Assembly (NCBI GenBank): GCA_963971535.1
Contig: OZ020589.1
Coordinates: 56,082,077 to 56,146,076 of the forward strand
Direction of reading: 5' to 3'
Length of the DNA stretch: 64,000 bases
From: Notolepis coatsorum
Lineage: Eukaryota > Chordata > Actinopteri > Aulopiformes > Paralepididae
Positions 45,281-56,138 of the stretch are shown piece after piece. The translations under genes and the position numbers were made by a program. Below the pieces are notes generated by a model. It had not been told where the DNA came from. It did not search any database and saw nothing but the letters and a program-made list of their open reading frames with translations. The number at the start of each line of letters is the position of its first letter. The stretch's first letter is position 1.

Positions 45281-46545
45281 GAAATAATGAAGAAGTTCAA
45301 CTTATTCCCTGGAAGGATGGATGTCTCTTTCAGGAAGGGTCCACCGGGCCATCTACAGCAGGACCCCTTCTGAGGAGGCAAGGAGGATCAATCCTCTTCC
45401 TGTTGCTGTAAAAGCTATGCAGGTACTTTACTGAATATTTTATATTGTGTATTGTTTGGAGTCAGTTGTGTTGTGTCATGTCTGTATGTGTCTGTGGCTG
45501 TAGTGGGTGTAAGCCCAAGACAAATTTCCCACCTGATGGGACAATAAAGTGACTCTTGACATCACTTGTTGTCTATTTTTCACCAGTTTACTTTCTCTCA
45601 ATAACAATTGATTTTTAAAATATTTGTATTTAATTTGTTTATGTTTGTGCAGGCAGTCAAACAGTCAGTGTCCCTGTCACCACTTTGCCGCCAGCCCTGG
45701 TGCCATTGGCTGAGGGCTGCCTCCAGGAGTCCCCTGTGTTCCAGGCTGCAGTGGAGAAGATCGTGAGGTATATATTTTTCCTCCCACCAACCCACCCCCT
45801 CCTAATGTACAGTCTCCTCACCGTCATATGTATATAATCCATGTTAGGATCTATGGGTAACAGTACTGTATATTTGCATATCGTATATGTCACAAATGTA
45901 ACAGTACTATATACCTGTATGTCATGTATGTCCCTATGTCATAAATGTCATGATGTCATGTATGTTGTGTGTGTCATAAATGTCACTATGAATTGAAAAT
46001 AGGGGACCCTGATGTAAACAAGACAAACGTCTTTCTCTGGTCTGCATCCTTTTAACAATTGTGTGTATTGAGCTGTACTGTATTGTACCCATTCTGCAAT
46101 CTGTTAAATAAAGTTTTCATTCATTCATTCAGTGAGATGCTGGAGAAGCAGCAGCAGCAGCAACAACAACAGCGGCTCCCCAAGAGGACACACAACTGCC
46201 TCGCCTGTGGTCAGCCAAAGTCCCGGTTCCTCAGAGATGGCTCCACCATCCACTTTTTTTTTTATCAGACTGGAGCGGTGAGATACTGTACTTCTACTGC
46301 TCCACTAAGGTCTTCCAGACCTATGCAGCAGAAGGACTCACCAATCCCAGGATGCCATTCCAGGACTTTGTTGAGACAGAGTTTTTTCAGAGGGAGCTGG
46401 AGGCCTGGAGGGATGTTTTATTCCCCATGTCTTTATTCTCCTTTATTTTATATATCAGAGGATTTTATAGTATGTCTGCACTTTATGTGCTCATTTCATC
46501 ATTCATGTATTTTACATTCTACTAAAACTGAATCAAACCATAAAC
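45281..46545 (+). pseudogene. Spliced multi-exon gene remnant of unknown family
   Basis: Three exon-like segments have splice sites. The first (45281-45422, acceptor TTGTACAG, donor CAG/GTACTT) carries RVHRAIYSRTPSEEARR. The second (45653-45767, acceptor TTGTGCAG, donor GAG/GTATAT) carries LVPLAEGCLQESPVFQAAV. The third (46133-46545) has a Gln run, then CLACGQPKSRFLRDGSTIHF with a CX2C pair, and, in a shifted frame, YCSTKVFQTYAAEGLTNPRM. Segments two and three join in frame; one and two do not. A frameshift near 46280 splits the third, so it is probably a pseudogene. The pattern reminds me of multi-copy uncharacterised teleost proteins. I cannot assign a function. Confidence 0.55.
45984..46130 (+). 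repeat. Local short repeat family, copy with (ATTC)n tail
   Basis: Nearly full copy from GAATTGAAAATAGGGGACCC to CTGTTAAATAAAG and a short (ATTC)n tail. The tail runs directly into the AG acceptor of the exon at 46133. Confidence 0.8.
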
Positions 46546-46889
46546 AAGGTGGCCCTAAAGGATGTTAATCTTAATGTGAAAAACTGTGATTTTATATGTC
46601 TGCTCATTTGACTTATTTCTACTTTTATCTTTACGCCCCACTATCTGCTGGGTGCATACTATAACCTTATCATGTTTTGTAACAGATTACAGAAGCATAT
46701 TGGAACGTGAGGTTCTGATATGAATTGATTAATATATCTGCATTATTTTATCCCACTTTATGCTTTGCTCTTGCTGCTTGTTTTACACTGATTTTATGTT
46801 TTATTTCTTACTGATGTAAAGCACTTTGAACTGCAATCCCCTGTATGAAAGGTGCTATACAAATAAAGTTATTATTATTATTATTACTG
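46546..46889. other. Unannotated stretch
   Basis: Ends with GTGCTATACAAATAAAG and (TTA)n at 46845-46886, the 3' tail style of L2-like LINEs on the plus strand. Confidence 0.45.
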
Positions 46890-47330
46890 AGACACAGTTC
46901 TTTCAGATAGATCGTTTTTAAACCAGCTCAAAGCCGTTTTACCAAGACCTATATGCAGCCAAGCCTCTGCAGTAATGCGTGATCCACAGAGTCAAACGCT
47001 TTAGACAGATCAACAAACAATGCTGCACAGTGTTTTTTCTTGTCTAGTGCTTCAATTATGTCATTTGAGACTAGCATAGTCGCTGAAGTACTAGGGATCT
47101 GAAGCCTGACTGAGACTTGTTAAGAATATTATGGTCAGCTAGAAACTCTTTCAGTTTGTTTACAAGAGATTCAAAGACTTTGGCCATTACAGACAATCTG
47201 GAAATAGGGCGATAATTATTTAGGTCAGAGGGGTCTCCGCCCTTTAACAAGGGGAGAACCATGGCCGACTTCCATGAGCTAGGTAATTCACCAGATATGA
47301 TATGAACATTTCCTGATGACGCTGCCATTT
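46890..47330 (-). pseudogene. LINE reverse transcriptase palm fragment
   Basis: The minus strand encodes SGELPSSWKSAMVLPLLKGG, DPSDLNNYRPISRLSVMAKV and, after a frame break, CAALFVDLSKAFDSVDHALL (RT motifs 1, 2 and A). It stops abruptly at 47330, where a plus-strand LINE fragment begins. Confidence 0.78.
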
Positions 47331-47515
47331 TAGCTCTAATTAAGAATGACAGTGACCTAGCTGACTATTATTTGGAAATCCAGTGGTTTGTAAACTGGTG
47401 CGACAATAACTGTCTGGGTTTAAATGTTAAGAAGACTGAGGAGATGGTGTTTGACCCCAGAGGTGTTGGGGACCACAGGCCTGTGGTCATCCACACACAG
47501 TCCTGTGCATAAATT
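47331..47515 (+). pseudogene. LINE RT thumb fragment, head to head with the previous one
   Basis: The plus frame reads SDLADYYLEIQWFVNWCDNN, LGLNVKKTEEMVFDPRG and HRPVVIHTQS, which in LINEs follows the YADD box. It is followed by 3' UTR-like sequence also found inverted at 40672-40730. Confidence 0.72.
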
Positions 47516-47604
47516 AAGAAACATGATTTAAGTTGACAAAAACCTCTGCCGCTACAATCTAATGATAATCTAAATATGTGCAACAAGGAGAGACAGGGAC
47601 AGAA

Positions 47605-47750
47605 TTAATGAATGAAAACTTTATTTAACAGATTGCAGAATGGGTACAATACAGTATGGCTCAATACACAAAATGTTTAAGGGGATGCAGAGCAGAGAAA
47701 GATGTTTGTCTTGTTTACATCAGGGTCCCCCATTTTCAATTCATAGTGAC
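47605..47750 (-). repeat. Local short repeat family, minus copy
   Basis: From AATGAATGAAAACTTTATTT to GGGTCCCCCATTTTCAATTC, followed by TGACATACATGACAT repeats that also occur at 40560-40640. Confidence 0.78.
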
Positions 47751-48009
47751 ATTTATGACATACATGACATTTATGACAGGGACATACATGACATACAGGT
47801 ATATAGTACTGTTACATTTGTGACATACGATATGCAAATATACAGTAAGGAACCTGATGCAAACTTTGCCATCACAACCATTGAACTATTATAATAGCTT
47901 TACTATTATAATCTAAATCTGTGCAATATTCATGTTTATTTAGTGATATTCATGTTTATTGATTCAACATAGCTGTTTATCTTTGATAATGTATGACAGG
48001 CTTTTGCCC

Positions 48010-48165
48010 CGACCGGGATTCGAACACGGCTGCACGAGAGCAGTTCAGCTCCTTGGACAGCGTGACAAATGCACCCATTTCATTGGCTGTCAGTCTGTTA
48101 CACCTATACACGGCTGGCCCCCGCGTGAGAGGAATGAGCACTAACCATTACACCACGGTTCCATA
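48010..48165 (-). repeat. tRNA-Glu-like element with an insert between A and B boxes
   Basis: On the minus strand the A box GTGGTGTAATGGTTAGTG is followed by an anticodon-loop-like CCTCTCACG (anticodon CTC), then a block of about 90 bases, then the B box GTTCGAATCCCGG. The block is the same as in 43985-44115. Confidence 0.6.
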
Positions 48166-48419
48166 TAAAAAAAATATCCATTATATATCCATTAATGGAC
48201 AAGAGAGCCGTACGTCGGCCGTCTAATGAAGTTAGATTTATACAGTACACTTTGACTGCTGAATTGACACGTTTAACTTATTCATTCTTTAATTCAGCAA
48301 CATTAATTCATACAGTCTGTAGACATACAGTACTGTAGGACGTTGTAGCATCCTGTATGAATGAAGTCACCAGCTGTAATCGAACTGAATGCGGGAGCTC
48401 CTCCAATGAATGAACAAAA

Positions 48420-48720
48420 AGCCGACGCCTACAGGTCAGGTCTCGGCGCTTGCTCAGCGTGGACAGGACTTGGTGGAGATAGCGTGCCCTCCCACGCGTT
48501 ACACTTCACCAATGAGAGTCCTCGCTGCCAAGTGAAAAGACGTCACTGGCAGTCGCCACACGTATTGGAGGAAGCGTGCGGTCGGCTTCGGGACGCCCTT
48601 GTACCGACTCGTAGGAGAACATGCATACAGCAGCCAGGTAGGGGAGGGGGGGAATTGGCATGGCGACTAAATTGGGACGGGGAGAAAAACAGAAAATTGG
48701 AGAAAGAGAAAGAAAAAAAA
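48420..48720 (+). repeat. Interspersed repeat, class unknown
   Basis: GCCACACGTATTGGAGGAAG, GGCATGGCGACTAAATTGGG and an A-rich end (GAGAAAGAAAAAAAAG) match the style of a common fish interspersed repeat. Confidence 0.4.
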
Positions 48721-49122
48721 GAAACCCCATTATCCCTCACTATCTTTCAGGCCCATCTCTAAACTAACATCTCTGTCAAAAGTACTAGAAAATGTCATTC
48801 TCTCCCACTTACTGTCATTTCTTAATTAACCAGAACAACATATTTGATAAATTCGGGTTTCAGTGCTCTTCACAGCACTGAGTCTATAACTAATGACCTC
48901 CTATCAACCACAGACTCAGGACTAGAGATGTTCCGATACCATTTTTCCCTTCCCGATCCGATTCCAATACCTAAGCTTTGGGTATCGGCCGATACCGATA
49001 CTGATCCGATACCAGTGCATACATTTAATTTTTTTATATATCAATTATAAAACTTTTTATTATTATTATTTTTTACAGCTACTGTTTTATATATATACTG
49101 TTTTTTAGTAATAACTAGAAAA

Positions 49123-49405
49123 TAGGGATGCTCGATATTGACTTTTTTACCGATACCGATATTCCGATATTGTCCAACTCTTAATTTCCGATACCGATAT
49201 CAACCGATACCGATATATGCAGGGTTTCCCCCCCCCAAAAAACAGAATAATTTCAGGTAACTAATAATTTCATTGGATATATATATAACAAATATTGTTA
49301 TTGTTTTTTTCTTTTTTTAAACCGATACCGATATTTTCCGATATCACATTTTACTGCCGATATCGGCCGATAATATCGGTCGGCCGATAATATCGGACAT
49401 CCCTA
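49123..49405. mobile_element. hAT-type MITE nested in the hAT element (283 bp)
   Basis: Ends TAGGGATGCTCGATATTG and ATATCGGACATCCCTA, with duplications CTAGAAAA (49115-49122) and CTAGAAAG (49406-49413). The inside consists largely of CCGATACCGATAT words. Confidence 0.85.
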
Positions 49406-49837
49406 CTAGAAAGTAATGGTATTTATTCAACAACAGGTGATTGTATAGATTAGTATTTGTATCATTAATTGACAACTATGCTCAATGAGTTCACCCACGG
49501 AAAGGTTGTTGGGACATTGGTTCCGCACGGACGTTATACGTTGTTGCACTTGCTACCCAGTCTGCTCCGGTTCAGTTAGCTAGTAGCAGAGGCTCTGTTG
49601 TGATTTTTAATGCACAATAAATATTCAACATTCTCTTTTGAGACTCCGCCTCAGACTCTTATCCTTTGGCACTAAAAGCTAAACATTGTCACCGGTATGG
49701 CTGTCCGCATTATGTCATTAATTGCATGCATGTGTGGGAGAGGTCGATCAGTGACAACACTTAGGTTAGCCAGTTAACGTGAGCTAGATGGAAAGACAAT
49801 ATAACGTTAACGTTATAACGTCGTCCAATGATCGAAG

Positions 49838-50166
49838 GGTTGGTGGTTCGAATCCCGCTCAAGCCCATGTCCATCCCACTGCCGATGTGTCCTTGGGCAA
49901 GACACTTAACCTACTCGCCTCGTATGAATGTGTATGCATGTGAATGAATGTTGGTGGTGGTCGGAGGGGCCGTAGGCGATGATTATTCGCCACGCTTCCG
50001 TGAGTCTGCCTCAGGGCAGTTCTGGCTGCAATTGTAGCTTACCACCACCGGTATGACTGTGTATGAACGAATAATGGACTCTGTAAGCGCTCTGGGGTCA
50101 CTGGGGTGTCACGAAGAGCGCTATATAAATCCAATCCATTATTATTATTATTATTATTATTATTAC
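49838..50166 (+). mobile_element. tRNA-derived SINE with (TTA)n tail
   Basis: The B box GGTTCGAATCCCGC, then TGTCCTTGGGCAAGACACTT, then AGCGCTATATAAATCCAATC and a (TTA)n tail form a well-known fish SINE layout. The A-box end seems truncated. Confidence 0.75.
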
Positions 50167-50185
50167 TGGTGAAAAAGTAATTTAC

Positions 50186-50239
50186 CTTGGAATACTCCTT
50201 TGCCAACTTGCTGTACTTTGCTTGCAGGTCTGCAGCCAT
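50186..50239 (-). pseudogene. ppp1r21: Captured first exon resembling ppp1r21
   Basis: On the minus strand an ATG opens 18 codons (MAADLQAKYSKLAKEYSK) that end at a donor, AAG/GTAAAT. The N-terminus of PPP1R21, a vertebrate coiled-coil protein linked to protein phosphatase 1 and endosomes, has the same pattern with LQ.KY.KLA.EYSK followed by LRAQNQ in the next exon. The next exon is not here. Upstream (50240-50400) lies GCTAGC-rich sequence that could be its 5' leader. Because the exon lies inside a transposon with target duplications, it is best read as captured host sequence. The match is short, so the gene name is moderately sure. Confidence 0.55.
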
Positions 50240-51450
50240 TATTGCTGGATTATGAATAGCTTCAACTTTAGCTAATTAAGCTAAAACTAGCTTTTCAGCT
50301 AGCTCTTCAGCTAATGCTAATAACACCAGCAAGCGAACACATCAGAGCTCCCCGTCACACCTCTCTGTCGGGACGATGACATTTAAGAAAGTATCTGCTG
50401 TTAAAATGACAAACAGCATTGACACTTTAATTCACAGTTGATTCAAAACACGTTTGTTTTATAATGCTCACTCTCAGCAGGAGGATACCGCACGTGTTGT
50501 TGATAAATGACGTCATATGGGATCGGAGCATAGATTGTACGTGTACTCGATGATACCGATACCAGAATTTTAGGTATCGGTACTGGTATCGGTATCGGAA
50601 CAACTCTACTCAGGACTTCTCTTATTCTTCTGGACCTCAGTACCACATTTGACACGATCGATCATTTAATTTTGATCGATCGTCTCCAGAAATTGTTTGG
50701 TGCCTCAGACAAAGTCTTAGATTGGTTCCACTCATATCTTAGTGATAGATCTTTCTCGGTCTCTATACTGTAAGACGTTCACTTTCATCCTCAGCTCCTG
50801 TGTGGTTCCTCTGGGCTCTATACTAAGTCATAACCTCTTCTTGTTTACATGCTTCCTCGGTCAAATCATTCAGAAATATGATTTAAAAACATTTAATTGC
50901 ATTGTTGCACAGACAACACACAAATCTATCTCCCTTTAAAACAAAATAATCAGAGCAAAAGTTGGATGGGACACAATTTCCTTCAGATGAACGAGAATAA
51001 ATTAGAGGTTATTTTATTTGGCCCACCTGGCTCCACTTGCATCATTAATCAGAATCTAGGATATCTGTCCCCTTTAGTCAAGCTGTATGCCAAACATCTT
51101 GGTGTGACTTTTGACCAATCCTTGAAGTTCGACAAACAGGACTAGTGAAATCCTGTTTTTACCAGCTTCGATCAAAGAACGAAACCTTTCTATATCTTTT
51201 CGACCTTGAGAAGGTCATGATGTTTTCATATTTTCCAGTCTTGATTACTGTAATTCACTGTAATAATCTGCCTCATAATATTGAATCGGCAGAATCAATT
51301 AAAAAACACCCATTTGTACTCATTTGCTTTTAATTAAGTCTGACGGGCCCTGATTTTGTTTTCTTTTTTGTTTCGTTTTTACATATCATGTTTCTGTAAA
51401 GCACTTTGGAACAATGGTTTGTATTTTAAAGTGCTATAAATGACTTGACA

Positions 51451-51479
51451 CACACATGTACACACACACACATACACAT

Positions 51480-51536
<57 letters not shown>
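51451..51536. repeat. (CA)n microsatellite
   Basis: ACACAC with TGTACA and CATACA interruptions, then uninterrupted. Confidence 0.95.
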
Positions 51537-51539
<3 letters not shown>

Positions 51540-51597
51540 CCGACATATACACACAGACCCTGAGGTGAACAACAGGGATGCAGAACCTTTCACATCT

Positions 51598-51713
<116 letters not shown>

Positions 51714-51756
51714 AACACATCATGCAGGCCACACATACAGTACCAGGGTGTGTGAA

Positions 51757-52846
51757 TGAATGAAATAAATGAAAACTTTATTTAACAGATTGCAGAATGG
51801 GTACAATACAGTACGGCTCTTATACACACAATTGTTAACACTTTGAGCGCCAGCCGTGTTTTCCTTTTTACCCCCTTGAATGCCACCATCCACGGCCAAT
51901 GTTAACACTTTGAATGCCACGAGGTGGCGCCAGAGGTAGCGCTTCAATGCCACCATCGGCGCCAATGTTACGCTTAATATCGCCTAATCTATGTTTTAAA
52001 TTATGGCTATGTGTCTAATCTGCCCGTCGCTTATCAAAGAATCCTTTTCCAGTCAGTGCTGTCAAGGCAGATTGGTTTTTTATCGCTTCATTTTCGTTTG
52101 AGAGCATTTTGAAAAGCACCCGTTTTGAGGTAAAAAACAGTTCATTCTAGACCATTCTATGATAATCGTCTTTTACTGGAATATTCCAGAACGTTGATAT
52201 TCGTCTGCCTATTTATGAATCGTTTTCAAATAAACGCTAGATGATCAATATTATCCGTGCACGCAAGCACATTCGAGCCGCGCACGGATAATCGCCGTGT
52301 TCATTTCCTCTTGGACTTTTACAGTGAAACCGAAAGAGCCCATTTCACAAAACAGCCTATATCTTCATCAAAATTAGTCTGATTATCCTAACACTGATAA
52401 CATAGATTCCTTACCTGAGGTCAGATGGTATCCAAATGGTTTATTACAATTTCCGATCGCCATTCGAAAAAATCGATAATTGTAACCCATATTCGCCGTG
52501 GCTCCAGAGGCTCCAGAATGAACTCTGGTAGACCCCGGCTGCATCAGTGAGAAGTAAAATGTGGAGTCAGAAATCCGTTCTCCCATTCACTTTCATTGAG
52601 TCCATTCCAAAAGGGTGATTTACCATCTGGGAGACGATAGGGGCCGCTTTTTTCACATCTGAGCGCCGGCGGTCCCTGGATCTCCAACGGTAGGCTCGTG
52701 TGATGCAATATGATTTCAGATCGCTAATAAAAAATAAATAAAAAAAAACCAGAGAAAAGCCGTGAGTGGCATACAAAGTGGGGATGCAGACCAGAGAAAG
52801 ACGTTTGTCTTGTTTACATCAGGGTCCCGCATTTTCAATTCATAGT
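51757..52846 (-). repeat. Local short repeat copy split by a piggyBac-like element
   Basis: 51757-51838 and 52781-52846 are the two halves of one minus-strand copy (GCAGAATGGGTACAATACAG .. GGGATGCAGACCAGAGAAAG). Confidence 0.8.
51839..52780. mobile_element. piggyBac-like non-autonomous element (942 bp)
   Basis: It starts at TTAA with CACTTTGAGCGCCAG and ends TGGCATACAAAGTG, an imperfect inverted repeat with the CACTTTG...GCCA form typical of piggyBac ends. TTAA is present on the left (51835-51838) and missing on the right. A second end-like sequence, TTAACACTTTGAATGCCA, begins at 51902. No transposase ORF. Confidence 0.75.
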
Positions 52847-52918
52847 GAAGCTCCTGTCACACACATACGCACATGGAAACCCACACGTACACACACATGT
52901 ATTACTACTGTGTGACAT

Positions 52919-53050
<132 letters not shown>

Positions 53051-53132
53051 GTTTTTGTGTGAATGTGGGGGGTTCACTTGGCAAAGATGTCTTATGTTGG
53101 ACCCTGGCAATAAAGCACTCTAAATTATGAAT

Positions 53133-53247
53133 TGAGTGAGTGAGTGAGTGAGTGAGTGAGTGAGTGAGTGAGTGAGTGAGTGAGTGAGTGAGTGAGTGAG
53201 TGAGTGAGTGAGTGAGTGAGTGAGTGAGTGAGTGAGTGAGTGAGTGT
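53133..53247. repeat. (GAGT)n microsatellite
   Basis: About 28 tetranucleotide units, degenerating into GAGCGAGCGAG. Confidence 0.97.
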
Positions 53248-53570
53248 GTGAGCGAGCGAGGGAGTTCTTGAGCCAGCGAGCAAGGGAGTTCTTGTGCGAG
53301 CGAACACCTGAGGCAATTTGCATGTATGTCTGTGGAGATAAATGGGAAGGCAGGAGATATGTATTACGAATTGCAACGAGCAGTGAGAAAAAGGAGGTTG
53401 GATGGACAGAGGGAAAGAGGAGAAGTGGAGGGTGCATGTGTGTGTGTGTTTGTGGGGGGGTGACTGGAAGAAACAGAGAGAAAAGCAATGGAGTGTGTAG
53501 GAGGGATGGAGAGAAGGAGTGCAGGATGGCAGTGGTAATCAGACACTGGTGATGGGTGGTCAAGCTGTGC

Positions 53571-53711
<141 letters not shown>

Positions 53712-53854
53712 TTAATTGTTTGTGTGTGTGCATCTGTGTGGGATTGTGTGTGTATAGGCTATAATGGTATATGTGTGTGTATCTAGTCTGACTGTGTAGG
53801 GCCTACTGTGGTCACCATTCTGTGACAGACTGACAAAGAGGTCTGCTGACTTCA

Positions 53855-54487
<633 letters not shown>

Positions 54488-55138
54488 CTGTGGCGTCCTT
54501 GACGAAGACGGACAGGAGCACTTGGATTGGTCCCCTGGCGCGGCTCACGTTGACGCCTGTCTGCTCCCGGCTGCCCTTGGGGGGGAAGGGCGACGGGATG
54601 GGTTAATCGCAGATACGAATTGCATGCATGCATCGCATGTGTGCCAATTGATGACCTCGGAGCAGGTCCTAAATTATTATTATTATAAAACAAATGTCAG
54701 CATTGGATTTATGTGGAACGCCGGGCTATGGGAAGATCCTATGTGAAAAGTTATCACCACAGGATTATGTCTACTCACAAGTTTCATTCATTATTATCCT
54801 TAATATTTGACTGTGCAGCCGGGCTGACAATAACACAAGTGCGTTAGTTATTTTGCCAACACTACTTGTGCAAGGCAGACCATTTTAAACTGGACTTTGA
54901 AGAAGAAGTCTTTATTCATTGCACACATTGACAATGTCGTCATGCAGTGACACACACATGTGATGGGCGGTACACACAGATACACACACATGCAATCTTT
55001 TTTTATTTTGGGTCGCCGATGAAATGTTCCTCTCTGCGTTTGACTCATCCCGTCGTCCTTCCCCCCAAGGGCAGCCGGGAGCAGGACCAATACAAGTGCT
55101 CCTGTCCATCTTCGTCAGGGACACAACAGCATTAGCGA
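54488..55138. repeat. Inverted repeat pair (54488-54612 and 55034-55138)
   Basis: GTCCTTGACGAAGACGGACA, TGCTCCCGGCTGCCCTTGG and GACGGGATGGGTTA on the left are matched in reverse complement on the right. The right copy ends in AGTCTTTATTCATTGCACAC, a LINE 3' end. The two are probably opposite insertions of one repeat. Confidence 0.65.
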
Positions 55139-55486
55139 TCTGTAAAACTGATAACATAACAGTAGTATTGCTATTGAACTATTTTCTACTACCTAGGCCT
55201 ACTAAGTTACCACTAGCTACCCCCTTGCTGGCCACTGGCTGTTTTATGTAGCATTAACGCTAGCTACATAATCAAGTGATAGCTCTATGTAACTAGTGTA
55301 GCTATATATAATACCTGGGGTGGGGAGTGAGGTTCCACCAGTGATTCTACCCCATTGTAGCCAACCAAAACTAAGTATTACAGCCAAATCGTATTGTGTA
55401 GGTTCATAATCTTTCATTTAATTCTTATACTACTGCTACAACCAATATAGTTAAATGTTTTAACTTTTACAAAAATATTTTAACTC
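55139..55486. other. Unannotated stretch
   Basis: CTAGCTA-rich AT sequence, no gene or clear repeat. Confidence 0.4.
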
Positions 55487-55841
55487 GTTTCCATGGTAAC
55501 TACTACAGTACCCATATGCCTTGGCAAACTTCGACCAATCACAAGAGCATGACTATTACTACTGTGTCATTCCGGGTCATTCCTGTTTGTTTTTGGGGCC
55601 GCCATCTTTGTTTTCATTGTAGTTTTGACTAAAACGTTCAAAACATGAAAACGACGGCGTGTAACAACAAACGAGTGAGGTAATCATGAGTATGTAATTC
55701 CAATAGTGTATTCTGTCTGTTGTTTTGACTATTTTGGTTTCATAACGTTGTCCTCTCAGCTTCACAGCGTTATGGTGACTGGTCTTAAAATACAGAGGCA
55801 TATATTTATTGGTACTGTAGTAGTTACCATGGAAACTAGTA
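55487..55841. mobile_element. Possible MITE with 28-bp inverted repeats
   Basis: GTTTCCATGGTAACTACTAC at 55488 and its complement near 55822 continue for about 28 bases. The outer ends and target duplication are not clear. Between them an ATG segment (55645-55680) ends in a donor-like GTGAG/GTAATC after GCCGCCATCTTTG. Confidence 0.45.
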
Positions 55842-56021
55842 AAGATTCAATTGCATTAGGTACACAGTCTAATGCAGTCTAGTCTAGTCTAGTCTAGGTA
55901 CACCCATGAAACATTTGTAAACGTAGATCTGTTAAATTATACTCAACTCTGCTCCCGCCAAATGTCAGAACAATTGAATAAGTGGAACCATATTAACTTG
56001 CTACCTTGAGAAACTCCTATT

Positions 56022-56138
56022 TGTCCAAGTGGGTGTCCAAACCAAGTGGGTGTCCAAACCAAGTGGGTGTTACTATATTATATATATATATATATATATT
56101 ATAATATAATATAATAATAATATATATATATATATATT
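56022..56138. repeat. 17-bp tandem repeat followed by AT-rich tract
   Basis: AAGTGGGTGTCCAAACC occurs 2-3 times, then (TA)n and ATAATATAAT. Confidence 0.85.

Larger units (their letters stand above)
48923..50608. mobile_element. hAT-type non-autonomous transposon carrying a ppp1r21-like exon
   Basis: The ends are inverted: TAGAGATGTTCCGATACC and, reverse complemented, TAGAGTTGTTCCGATACC. CTCAGGAC is duplicated at 48915-48922 and 50609-50616. It lies inside an L2-like LINE. Its cargo is a nested MITE (49123-49405), a SINE (49838-50166) and an exon-like sequence (50186-50239). No transposase is present. Confidence 0.88.
48760..51440 (+). pseudogene. L2-like LINE split by a hAT-type element
   Basis: Before 48923 the plus strand encodes a decayed RT segment (ESITNDLLSTTDSGL). 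After 50616 the same RT resumes: the palm segment near 50640-50690, [16 protein letters not shown] in a second frame, FLQMNENKLEVILFGPPGS, and LGVTFDQSLKFDK, ending in a 3' UTR with AAAGTGCTATAAATGAC near 51430. Several frameshifts and stops are present. Removing 48923-50616 brings the two halves together. Confidence 0.8.

Noticed and set aside
48361..48762. 133-residue ORF as a gene
   Set aside because: It overlaps an interspersed repeat with an A-rich end and shows no domain.
53133..53247. CRISPR-like regular repeat
   Set aside because: It is a plain GAGT microsatellite without spacers, and the sequence is from a vertebrate.
55645..55680. Second captured first exon (ATG, 12 codons, donor GTAATC)
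   Set aside because: Too short to match any protein; kept only as a note in the possible MITE.
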